The notes beneath the pieces were generated by a model. The model saw only the letters and a program-made list of their open reading frames with translations. It did not search any database and was not told where the DNA came from. Position numbers and translations under genes: made by a program. This document shows positions 50,130 to 59,700 of a DNA stretch of 64,000 nt, piece after piece. Source of the stretch: Trichomonas vaginalis G3 (lineage: Eukaryota; Parabasalia; Trichomonadida; Trichomonadidae). The DNA is taken from the NCBI RefSeq assembly GCF_026262505.1, contig NC_067203.1, forward strand, positions 10,974,001 to 11,038,000, written 5' to 3'. How positions within the stretch are numbered: position 1 is the first letter of the stretch; each line of letters begins with the position of its first letter.

Positions 50130-50695
50130 AACGTACTATTTCTAGATACTTTAAGTATTATATTTATTATAGAAAGGAAGTGTTAAAGCTACATATATCG
50201 CAAGAATTGAATGAGAAAGTGATGATTTTGCCATAAAGGAGAATAATTTCTTAGTTGCAGGCAACTTGGTACTAAAAGTTAAAGTTTTTGGGGTAATTTC
50301 TGATATTTCTTTAAAACTAAAAATTTCAGATTTAGAAATGAATTGAATGGAGTCAAACTGAATAGATAAGCATAGAATAGTTTCCTTTCTTGCTATGTTG
50401 TTGTTGAAATGGCTCTAATAGTTATGTAATGTTCAGAAAGAAAAATACGCCCTTATTTTGTACAATTTTACACCTATTGATGCAAAACATAATAATATGC
50501 AGATTTATGAGGTCATTAAATTGCATTTAGATGTTTCGTGTGACTTTTTTTTTGGAAAGAAAAAAAATTGAGACCAGAGCAAAAATCTTATTATCGGAAT
50601 CAATTCAATTTATATTTAAATGCATATGCATTTAATGCCATATTCAATAAAATTGCTTAAAATTTTGTGCTCTGGATAGACAAATTTTTTCTCAA
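50130..50695. other. Intergenic between BspA pseudogene and LTV1
   Basis: 566 bp, AT-rich, holding the LTV1 promoter. TCTCAAATG at the LTV1 start is an initiator-like TCA with a three-base leader, but does not fit the Y at +2. Nothing else stands out. Confidence 0.4.
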
Positions 50696-52021
50696 ATGAC
50701 TTCGAAGTTAAATAAAAGGAAAGTTGTAACTTTTCAGCTTGTTCATCGTAGTGTAGAAGATCCTTTGAATGCTGACCCAAACGCTCCGGAGCAAGTTCTT
50801 GTTCCAATTCATATTGGTGAAGATGTTGATCCGGAATTGGTCGAACAACTTCAAAAACAAATGACACCAGAAGCGCGCAAACAGCAACAAAAGAAGCCAA
50901 AAACCGAACGTAAAGGAATTGGTGCAAGATACAACAAATTTTTCGGCGAAGATTTACCAGATGATGGCGAAGATTACTCACAATACTTCAAAGCAATTGA
51001 TGAAGAGAATGATGATGGTGTATTCGTCGCTCCTGATGGATCAGTTCACGATTTACGCAAACGCGAAGTTGAAGATGTTGATATTCTCGTTGATAAACTC
51101 GGTATTACTAACGATATGTTCGGTACAAAAGAAGATCCAAATCTTCCAAAGCTTGTTAATGATACAGACAATCCACTTGCCGCTGGAATTGATCCAGAAT
51201 TATTAATGGCTCTTGATGATGATGACGCTCCACCATTTGAAGATGACTTTGTTTCTAAGCTCCTCGATGCCGAGCTCAACGAAGAGGAAGACGAAGAAGA
51301 CGATGGAGAAACATTTACAGATAGAACAGCAGATGGCCGCGAAATCAAGAAGACAATCAGCCGTGTCTCTGCTACAGCTTCTCATATGTCCCACATTTCA
51401 CACAGAAGCCATGCCATGGATTTACAAGAAAAGAGAGTTGATTACTTCGTAAAAACACTTTTCGAGGAAGAAGAAGATGCTTTTGCACTTGAAGAAGATA
51501 ACCTCGAGCCAGCTCAAGTTGACTGGGCTGATATTGCTGCAGATATGCAGACTTTTGAAGGACAAATTAAATTAAATCCTGTTAAGCCATCACCAGAAAC
51601 ATGCAGAGAGGTAACACCATCTACAGAACAGGCTGGAGAGGAAGAAGAAGAGATGGAAGAAGAGGAAGAAAGAAGAGATTTATACAAATTGGATATCAGA
51701 TCTGTTGCTGAAAATGCTTCAACAACAAACAACTTACCAGCACAAATTAGAGATGGAAACAGAAAGAAGAAGTCCAATAAGAAGAAACAGGAAGAAGAGG
51801 AAGAGGTTGAAGCCCCATTACCGCCAGAATTCGCTCCAAAACCAGGAGAAACAAAGGAAGAGGCCAAAGCAAGAAAGAAAGCAATCAAAGAATACCAGAG
51901 ACAGAAGAGAATGTTGAAGAAAGAGAGAAAGGTGAAATTCTCAAAGGCTACAAACAAAGTCAGAAAGTCTATTGCTGCAAATGGAGCTACTCGTGGTACA
52001 AGAGTTTATAATCTTGACTAA
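50696..52021 (+). CDS. LTV1: LTV1, small-ribosomal-subunit assembly factor
   Basis: A 441-residue, very charged protein. The N-terminus KRKVVTFQLVHRSVEDPLNA with DPNAPEQVLVP is the LTV1 signature. The middle is acidic (EEDEEDDGE; EEEEEMEEEEE) and the C-terminus is a basic helix (KARKKAIKEYQRQKRMLKKE), as in yeast and human LTV1. LTV1 rides on pre-40S particles, helps place uS3 in the head and aids export. The length fits the family (about 460). The start is the first ATG. The frame is intact and codon use is host-like. Confidence 0.95.
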   Translation: MTSKLNKRKVVTFQLVHRSVEDPLNADPNAPEQVLVPIHIGEDVDPELVEQLQKQMTPEARKQQQKKPKTERKGIGARYNKFFGEDLPDDGEDYSQYFKAIDEENDDGVFVAPDGSVHDLRKREVEDVDILVDKLGITNDMFGTKEDPNLPKLVNDTDNPLAAGIDPELLMALDDDDAPPFEDDFVSKLLDAELNEEEDEEDDGETFTDRTADGREIKKTISRVSATASHMSHISHRSHAMDLQEKRVDYFVKTLFEEEEDAFALEEDNLEPAQVDWADIAADMQTFEGQIKLNPVKPSPETCREVTPSTEQAGEEEEEMEEEEERRDLYKLDIRSVAENASTTNNLPAQIRDGNRKKKSNKKKQEEEEEVEAPLPPEFAPKPGETKEEAKARKKAIKEYQRQKRMLKKERKVKFSKATNKVRKSIAANGATRGTRVYNLD

Positions 52022-52802
52022 GCTGCTTCTTTGTTAATTCTGAAATTATTATAAAAAAAATAAAGTTTTTCTTATACAATTTTAATGGGTTTGTATCTTT
52101 TTATTTGTCATTTTGTGGGATTTTAACGTAATTAATATAATAATCTTTGTTATTAAAAGACTAATTAGCCCAATAAGCTAAAATTATTGAAGCATAAGCC
52201 GAATCCCGCACTTTTAGGGAGGAACGATGATTTTAAATATAATTAGAGACACGTTGTCTTTTCGATAAACTAAAATAAACTTAATTCTGCCAGCCAAATA
52301 ATCAAATGAGTTTGAAGGTATCTGGTTTATTAATTAAAAAAACATAAATACGATATACACATCAGCATTCTGGTATGTCCGTTTAGTTCTACCCCTCATA
52401 AACCATAAAACTTCCAAAATTCAGATTTAATTGTCGAAAAAGAGAATATGATTTGTGAAAAAAATTAAAGGGTTGAGTGTAAAAGTATAATTATTGCTGT
52501 TAACAACCATTGTTGCAAAATTCAATTGAAAATCTATAAAAAAATTTTGAATAACTGATTATATAAAATCAAGAGTTCATTCGTATTTAAGTAAATTTGC
52601 GTTTAATATCGTATTTTATTTTCCGATTGAGAAATCAGAAAAATTCTTGAAAATCAAAAACTCTCAATTTTTTTAACCGCCAAATTTAAATATGTTAGTG
52701 GTAATAGAATGATGAACAATAATTAAATCTTCTATTTATTTTTTCACAAAAATAATCTCAAATTTTGAAAAGTAGTAAACTTAGTCAATTTATAAGTTTG
52801 AA
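52022..52802. other. Intergenic, with one GC-rich patch
   Basis: 780 bp, AT-rich. A short GC-richer patch at about 52190-52235 (AAGCCGAATCCCGCAC..AGGGAGGAACGATGA) stands out and could be part of a small RNA, but I find no cloverleaf, clear box pairs or T-run terminator. Confidence 0.35.
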
Positions 52803-54089
52803 ATGTCGATAAAAGAAGAGGACGTTTCGTTATTCACAGCTACAGAACAAACAACAACGGATGCAAAACCAGCGCAATATACTGGAGTTCTTGCCACAAG
52901 CATTAATCTTTTGAACTCCACTCTTGGTGCAAGTATTTTGACAATAGCCAATTCATTTACATTCTGCGGCTTAATTCCATCGATTTCTATACTTGCTGTA
53001 TCAGCATGCGTATCTTATGTATCAGCTAGTGCCATTGTAAAATTTCACACCATAACTGACATCGATTCTTTCGCTAAGATTTCTCAGGTTGGACTTGGAA
53101 AATTAGGACAATACGTCACAGATATTTCGATTATGTTATACTGCTATAGCTGCATGACAGGTTACGTCGTAATGGGAGCAGAAATTATTCAGTCGTGGTT
53201 CGCAATCTTTCACGTTAATTTATACAATGCACGCTGGAAACGTTATGTAACTGTTCTATGCTATCATTTCTTTGTGCTTTTCATGTTAACTCTCCCAAGA
53301 AATATGAATTTCCTAAGTTCAACATCTATTTTCTGTTTCATAGGTCTTATGCTATACTTCTCAGGCATGATTTACAAGGGTGTCACAATCTTGCCAAAAG
53401 AAGGCATAAATCCATCGGTTGAAACAGGAACGTTCGATTTAAGGATTTTCAACACACTTTCCATCAACGTTCTTTGCTATTCTCTTTCAGGTATCGTTAT
53501 ACCTGTCATCAGAGTCATGGCTCCTTCACTTCACTTAAGAAACGTTGCATGCGCTATTTCTTACTTCTTCTCTTTCCATATAGTGTTTATTCCAGCAGTC
53601 ATTGGTTACTTACTCTTTGGTGCTGGTACTCCAACTCTCATTCTCAACGCTTTCGACGATCATGATCATTTATTCATCATTGTCAGAATTGCATGCTTCG
53701 TTATTATGATTACTAGCTACCCAATGATGGGTCTTTCCCTCAAAAGAATGTATTCACATTACTTCTACGGAACAGATGATCAACATCTTCTTCCTCTTAA
53801 GAAGAGAATCATCTGTCTCGCATGCGAAAACCTTCCTCCACTTCTAATTGGCTTGTTCCTTCCAAATGCAAGACCTGCTCTTGCTATTGGAGGTGCAATT
53901 GGTGGTGGAATGACAAATCTTTTCTTACCTCCATTATTATACATCAAGATCATGAACAAGAACAGAAAACAGTTTGTTTATTGGCTCATGATCATTTTTG
54001 CTATAATTGGTTTATTCCTTGTCGGAATTGCTACATTTGAAGCCGTTGTGGATGCAATTCACTTCTTCAAGAAGGCGCATTCATCTTAA
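52803..54089 (+). CDS. Amino acid/auxin permease-family (AAAP) transporter
   Basis: A 428-residue membrane protein with about eleven helices. The first helix has the AAAP opening GVLATSINLLNSTLGASILT (a SLC38-like INLLNS...G(A/S)xIL pattern) after a 30-residue polar N-terminus. Later helices include SINVLCYSLSGIVIPVIRVM and IGGAIGGGMTNLFLPPLLYI. It would move amino acids, probably with H+ or Na+, across the plasma membrane or lysosome. This is useful in an organism that lives on scavenged amino acids. The substrate cannot be read from sequence. Intact. Confidence 0.9.
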   Translation: MSIKEEDVSLFTATEQTTTDAKPAQYTGVLATSINLLNSTLGASILTIANSFTFCGLIPSISILAVSACVSYVSASAIVKFHTITDIDSFAKISQVGLGKLGQYVTDISIMLYCYSCMTGYVVMGAEIIQSWFAIFHVNLYNARWKRYVTVLCYHFFVLFMLTLPRNMNFLSSTSIFCFIGLMLYFSGMIYKGVTILPKEGINPSVETGTFDLRIFNTLSINVLCYSLSGIVIPVIRVMAPSLHLRNVACAISYFFSFHIVFIPAVIGYLLFGAGTPTLILNAFDDHDHLFIIVRIACFVIMITSYPMMGLSLKRMYSHYFYGTDDQHLLPLKKRIICLACENLPPLLIGLFLPNARPALAIGGAIGGGMTNLFLPPLLYIKIMNKNRKQFVYWLMIIFAIIGLFLVGIATFEAVVDAIHFFKKAHSS

Positions 54090-54674
54090 TCATAGTAATC
54101 TTATTTTAAATAAATACTACTATTCCCTAATTATGTTTTTATTTAAATTTTCAGATATTTAAAGGAGTTACAGCATTTCATTATAAAAATCTGAAATAGA
54201 TGTATCTGAAACTAATGACTTCTACTTTATTTCATCAGTAGCATTTCGGATTAAAAATTAATTTTACCGTTTTTTTATTTCTTATCCAACTTGATAATAA
54301 AATCAAGAAAGGCTAGTATGCTACGCATGTATCAGAATGCAAATGGAATAAGATGTTTCTATGAGATTTCCCTTGATCGGAAATACAGGGTATGCGATAA
54401 GCTCTGGGCACTCTAATAATAATTAGGTTGCTCATCATAATATCGAGAAATTTTGTAGTTCACTCACAAGAATTATACTTAAAAATAAATAAAATTACAT
54501 TATTTTATAAGATATTGAAGCAATCATGGCATTGTATAATTTACTAGTTTGATATGTGTTGAATTATTTTCATAATAGACAGATTGTTTTCAATTAATTT
54601 CAAAAATATATTTTAAAAAATATAAAATTTACAATAATTACAAGAAAATCTTTAATTTTATAACAATGTATGAA
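54090..54674. other. Intergenic, no gene seen
   Basis: 585 bp AT-rich region between two converging genes (transporter and WD40 protein). Confidence 0.4.
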
Positions 54675-55694
54675 TTACTCTTGGTAAACTGGTAAATAAG
54701 AATCAGGCATTTGGAATACGTTGATAATTCTTCTGTTATCGCAAGAAATGACCTTTAATTCATCGCCATCATACCAGTGTGCATCTTGGATGTATCCAAT
54801 ATGGCCTTGATGTGTTCTAGTAACGGTTAATCTACCATAACCCCAAGATCTCAAATTTGCAAAGACAATATCAGTATCACTTGCAATTAGAGCTGTTCCT
54901 GGTTTCGAGCGGCAGAACTCTACTGCCGAAATTGGGCAATATGAGATTTGTTGTGTAACTATCGCTTTTTGATCAGCTAATGAGAATAAATCTATAGATC
55001 CATTCTGGTAACCAATAATAATACCTGATTTATCATTAGGCATCCAGCTGAGAGCTCCGATTCCGCCTTGCATTGGGATTGAAGCGACACGTCCTGGGCA
55101 ACGCAAGTCAATCAATTGAAGATTCATTCCTGTAACTAGAGCGTATGGTTCTGTTGGGTGTGGGAATACCTTTCCTTCACCGGGTATCATATTACTCGTT
55201 GAGATACATTCGAATTTTCCTACGTCATAGAGTTTGAGACAGCCTGAGACATCGTATGTAAGAAACTTTGTATCGGTTGTCCAGGCTAAGCTCGTTTTCA
55301 GTGGTGGTACTGGGATATTATCAACAGTAAGTTTATTTGCGTTTAAGACTGAGAGATCGGTTCCGTTTGAAACCAGAAATATTTCTTTTGCTGTTTTGTT
55401 TTGAGAGATTGAATTGATTTGGTTTTGGAAATGTTTCTCGAAAATATCGAGTGTATCAGAAAAATCTTCGTTAATTTGAATAATACGAAAATCATTATCT
55501 GAAACTGCATAAAAGGTATTGAGGTCGCTCATAAATCCGACATTTTTCACGTCATAATCTGTACGCTTGACCATTTGAAAATTGTATGAATTATGAGCTG
55601 TCATTCTACCATCCACATATCTGTCGAATGCATCACATGCATTTTGGCTGACAATCATAGCCATACTTTGAGGTAATGGAACATGTGCATACAT
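54675..55694 (-). CDS. WD40-repeat protein, unclassified (PEX7-like size)
   Basis: A single-propeller WD40 protein of about 339 residues. The ATG at 55694 (MYAHVPLPQSMAM) is preferred over one seven codons upstream. TTTTTTCAAAAAATG gives it the short TCA leader seen at other genes here, but the longer form cannot be excluded. Blades are diverged: TSLAWTTDTKFLTYDVSGCL, GALSWMPNDKSGIIIGYQNG with SIDLFS, and QDAHWYDGDELKVISCDN. The order and size recall PEX7 or other seven-blade adaptors, but trichomonads lack classical peroxisomes, so I give no specific role. Intact; divergent from Piezo across about 1.1 kb. Confidence 0.7.
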   Translation of the reverse strand: MYAHVPLPQSMAMIVSQNACDAFDRYVDGRMTAHNSYNFQMVKRTDYDVKNVGFMSDLNTFYAVSDNDFRIIQINEDFSDTLDIFEKHFQNQINSISQNKTAKEIFLVSNGTDLSVLNANKLTVDNIPVPPLKTSLAWTTDTKFLTYDVSGCLKLYDVGKFECISTSNMIPGEGKVFPHPTEPYALVTGMNLQLIDLRCPGRVASIPMQGGIGALSWMPNDKSGIIIGYQNGSIDLFSLADQKAIVTQQISYCPISAVEFCRSKPGTALIASDTDIVFANLRSWGYGRLTVTRTHQGHIGYIQDAHWYDGDELKVISCDNRRIINVFQMPDSYLPVYQE

Positions 55695-55715
55695 TTTTTG
55701 AAAAAATATCCCCAA

Positions 55716-56240
55716 TTTATTTTAGGCAGCCCCAGTTTTAATTATAAGTTATCACTAAGTAGTTTGATAATACATTAGATACACTTAATACCGATCATTT
55801 TACAAAATAAACCAGGGTATTGTTTTGTCCACATGGTATATCTGACATTCCCCACTTGAAATGTTTAATACTTAAATAGTTTTAAAGGGAAAACTCCTAT
55901 TTTAATATCCTCCTTGAATGCTGATATCCATAAGAGCCAGTTCAAGCAATTTCTACAGAGCTTTTGTTTCGAAATTCAACCACAACCACTAGCAAAGATA
56001 ACTCGTTCAAGTATATCAATAACCTATAATGTTCTTTACACATTTTCCCAGCGCAACAAAAGAATATTCAAAATCTTTAATGAAGAGAGAGATAACCATT
56101 TTTGAATACAAATTTCAAAATTCAAAGGTCGCGAATCAACTAAAAATGTTTTATATTGAGTCGTGCGATAAAATATTAATATTTAAATAATATCCATGAA
56201 GAATCTTCATTTCTCTCAAGCAATGAAAAAAGAAAAAAGA
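55716..56240. other. Intergenic, no gene seen
   Basis: AT-rich sequence upstream of the WD40 gene. A 63-codon frame at 55914-56105 has no ATG start and no family features. Confidence 0.4.
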
Positions 56241-56310
56241 GCTAGTGGAGGGACTCGAACCCGAAACTCCAAGTTTAAGAGTCTATTATATCCGGTTGAG
56301 CTACACAGGC
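56241..56310 (-). tRNA. Degenerate tRNA-Lys(CTT)-like sequence
   Basis: Read on the minus strand, the 5' acceptor GCCTGTG, the A box TAGCTCAACCGG, an anticodon loop CTCTTAA (anticodon CTT) and the B box GGTTCGAGTCC appear at tRNA spacing over 70 nt. A TCTTTTTTCTTTTTT run follows directly as a Pol III terminator. The D stem (GCTC against ATAA) and the anticodon stem no longer pair, and the acceptor has two mismatches and the T stem has weak outer pairs. It is therefore probably a tRNA pseudogene, or a Pol III unit with another use. Confidence 0.6.
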
Positions 56311-56775
56311 TTTACGTTTCTTTAAATTTTATTTTTATATAAAATATATAAACAAAATAATTTGTTGTCAGATTAAAATTTATTACGATATTCATGGTAT
56401 CATTAAAATTTTTTTAATTTATTTTTTTGTTAAGTTCTCAATAATTGAAAGTGCAGAACCAATCATCTCTCAATTTTGATTAACCATTGTTATTATCAGA
56501 CTTTCATCATATCGCATACTACATAATATTTACTTTCAACCAGAACCCTATTCTCAAATTCTCCGATCAAAATCTGAATCATTTACTATTATCTTTCCTC
56601 CCACTTATTTTTTGGCCGATAATTCTATTTTATTTTCAATTTTTTCTTTCAAATCCAAATTTTTCCATAAATTCTTCCATCATAATATACTCATCGTTCT
56701 CATCATTCATTTTTTAATGATCTCAAATTTTTTATATTTTGAATAGGTAAATTCTCAATATTTTAAAGACTCAAA
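56311..56775. other. Upstream region of Piezo
   Basis: 465 bp, AT-rich, with the Piezo promoter. GACTCAAAATG at the start gives a TCA four to five bases before the ATG. A 76-codon frame at 56487-56717 is low-complexity and unsupported. Confidence 0.4.
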
Positions 56776-59700
56776 ATGGACCAAGAAAATCAATCTGCAT
56801 TACCCCAGCTTGATAATTCGGCTCCAACTTCGGAGACATCTGAAGAACGTAAGTTCACAGCATCAAAATTATTATGTCTTCCCGAAGTTTTACTCCCATG
56901 TCTATGGATTTATGTTGCTTGCATGGGTGCATATGGAAGCACATTAATACATTTGTGTTTTGTATTGTTTTATGCAATTGGTGTTAATGCCGTTCACAAA
57001 ATGTCAATAAAATTATACGCTCTCCCTACAATCGTCTTGATTATCTCATTATTATATTCCATTGCATATTTTATCACTCAGACAACAATTTACTATCTCC
57101 CGAAAGATCAAAAACCAAAAATTACAAAAGCTATGCAGTATTTCGATTTTTTTGACAGTAATCAAAGAATAATGTTCAAAACAACATTTGTTATACTACA
57201 ACTCATCATTATTCCCTTTGATGCGATATACATTGCTAGTAGATCTTATTTTACTCTTCAATGGTACTGCCAATCTCGAATTGTTTGTATGCGTCACCTA
57301 ATGATCTTTATTCGTCCACTTTTCCTATTTACAATGGCAGTTCTTACAGCATCCACAAATTCAATTAATTTAATTTTTATGCCACTTGTTTTTTCATTAA
57401 CTATTATCTCATTTTGTTTAATGTCGTGTAATTTACCAAAAATTGTAAGTTATTGTTATTGGGGAACTTACGTAATTGCAGATTTAGCTTTTGTTGCAAT
57501 TAAAGATAACAGTTTCAAAGAATCAGCTCATTATCGATGGATTCCAAGATGGGCTGTTGTTGCTTGTGCTGGGGTTAATCTTCTTCTCATAGGGGCGATT
57601 ATTGGCTGTAATCTTTATACTTTATCATTTCCTATTCGACTTCTCAAAAATGTTTATGTTCCATGGTGGTTTTTGGACATTATTCCATATGTTGTTCTTG
57701 CGACTTCTGGTCTATTTTGTATTTTAGAAGATTCCTGGCAATCTTACGGAGTTTTATGTTTTGCATGCATTACATCATTATTTGGAGTGAATTTCTTCCA
57801 GAGTACATCTCGTTTTGTACTAACTTTAATGACTTCTGTTTATTTTGCTCAAACATTTTATTATTATTTCAAAAAAGAAGATGGATTCCATCCAAAGTAT
57901 AATTTCTTTATCTGCATATTGCAAGGTGTATCTGCTGTATTTGTTCATTGTTCAAAAAGCAAAAATAGTGAAGAACACATATTAGTAAATGAAAATGACC
58001 ATAAATGGGTTGGAGTTACTATTAAATGGATTATTGTTTCTATATTCTTTGGAAATGTTATATTGAACGCCATATTTTCTTCAAAATTTGACTTTTTAAC
58101 TTATGATATTCCACTTGCTTGTATTTTGTTGATTATGATATTCAAAGTATTCAATATATGGGTATGGACAGTATTAAATCTCATTACTTTTGGTTCAACG
58201 AGCATTTATTTTATTGCTCCCTTATTAAAGAAAAAAATCAACATTCCATGGCTTTTTGACAGCACTGTAACTGTAAATCCGAATGTAATGTTCTCAAAAG
58301 TATGGCCATTCCTTATTTTATTCATTTTGACAGCAATTCAAAGATATTATTACCGACCACCACCTCAGATTGTTATAAAGTTCTCAAGAACTATAGGAGT
58401 GTTTCTATCTCTTTGTTTTTCTTGTGTTTATATTGATAATTCCATTTTTACAGTTTTATATCAATTATTAATTGTTGCAAATCTCTTTTTATATCATTGG
58501 AATTACATTTTAATTGTTATTAATACGATAATATCTGCATCTCAGATAGTAGTTATTGCTACATTTGGTTATCCAGAAATCAAATCAATTGTTACACACA
58601 AAGCTTTCTTTTTCAAGTTCTTTGGTATTAGTGAACATCCTGATATAACAAGGCATCAAATGATTCCTATAATTATTCTTATTTTGTATATATTTTTCGG
58701 ATCAATAGCAAGGAAATATGATGTTGATGAAAATCACGAATTGATGACATTTCTAATTGAAAATCTATGGGCAATTGTCTTGAAATTCTCATTTTATTTC
58801 TTTTGGTCTGCAATCTTTTTAGTTGTTATTGTTTCAAAAGGTGTTTCTATTGTAGGAGCAGTTATGTTAATAGTTCTAGGTATTATAAAGGTAACAGGAC
58901 ATTCAGCAAAGAAATCAGGTGTTTTCTTATATGTTATTTTCATGTTGGATGTTTTGTTTGTTACAACAGTTGCAAGTGTAAATGTTCCTTCAAAAGTTAC
59001 AAAAATTGTAAATTTGATTGGACCTTTATGTGATACACCACTTGCAAAACTTGCTAATGTTTTAGTTTGTTTGTGTGCTTTTCTTAATATGAGTCATTTC
59101 GATGCGAAACAGATTAATCCTATAATTACTTATGTTGGAAATTGTTTAGCTTCTATTTTGATTTCTGGGGTTGAATTTACTTTAGTTATTATGGCTATTC
59201 AAGAAAATAACATCTTGAACTTGTTTGGAATTATTGTAGTTTTTATTATCTTAGTTCATCCGAAAGTTTCTTTGTTGGAAGCAAGAATTATTACGATTAT
59301 TCTTAATCTTGTTTTGGGATATGTTTTAGCATTTATTATTATCAAATTCAAAGGAAAGAATGAATGGTATGATTATTTCCTTTTAACTAATGTGAAAATG
59401 ATTGAAATATTTTATATTTTCTTGACAATGATTGTATTCTCTCTTTTCTGTGAGTTCGGAAGAGTTGATGCTGCTGTTGGAAGATCTTTCTTAACAACTT
59501 ACTTCCCAACAATTGTTTCTGTTGCAACAACAGTCATTTCTTTTTACGCACATACTTATTTGACATTTATTCATACTTGTTTATTGTTAATCAATCAAGG
59601 ATTTAATTATTATAACTCTCGTTTCCATCCAAAATCATTTAATGTTGTTATTTGGTACGCATATATTATTTTGCTTGTGAAAGCATTAAGACCTTTGAGA

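Noticed and set aside
52190-52235. Possible small RNA in a GC-richer patch
   Set aside because: No cloverleaf, clear C/D or H/ACA boxes, or terminator seen; kept only as a note in the intergenic entry.
55914-56105. 63-codon frame upstream of the WD40 gene
   Set aside because: No ATG start, no homology recognised.
56487-56717. 76-codon frame upstream of Piezo
   Set aside because: Low-complexity hydrophobic translation of T-rich promoter DNA.
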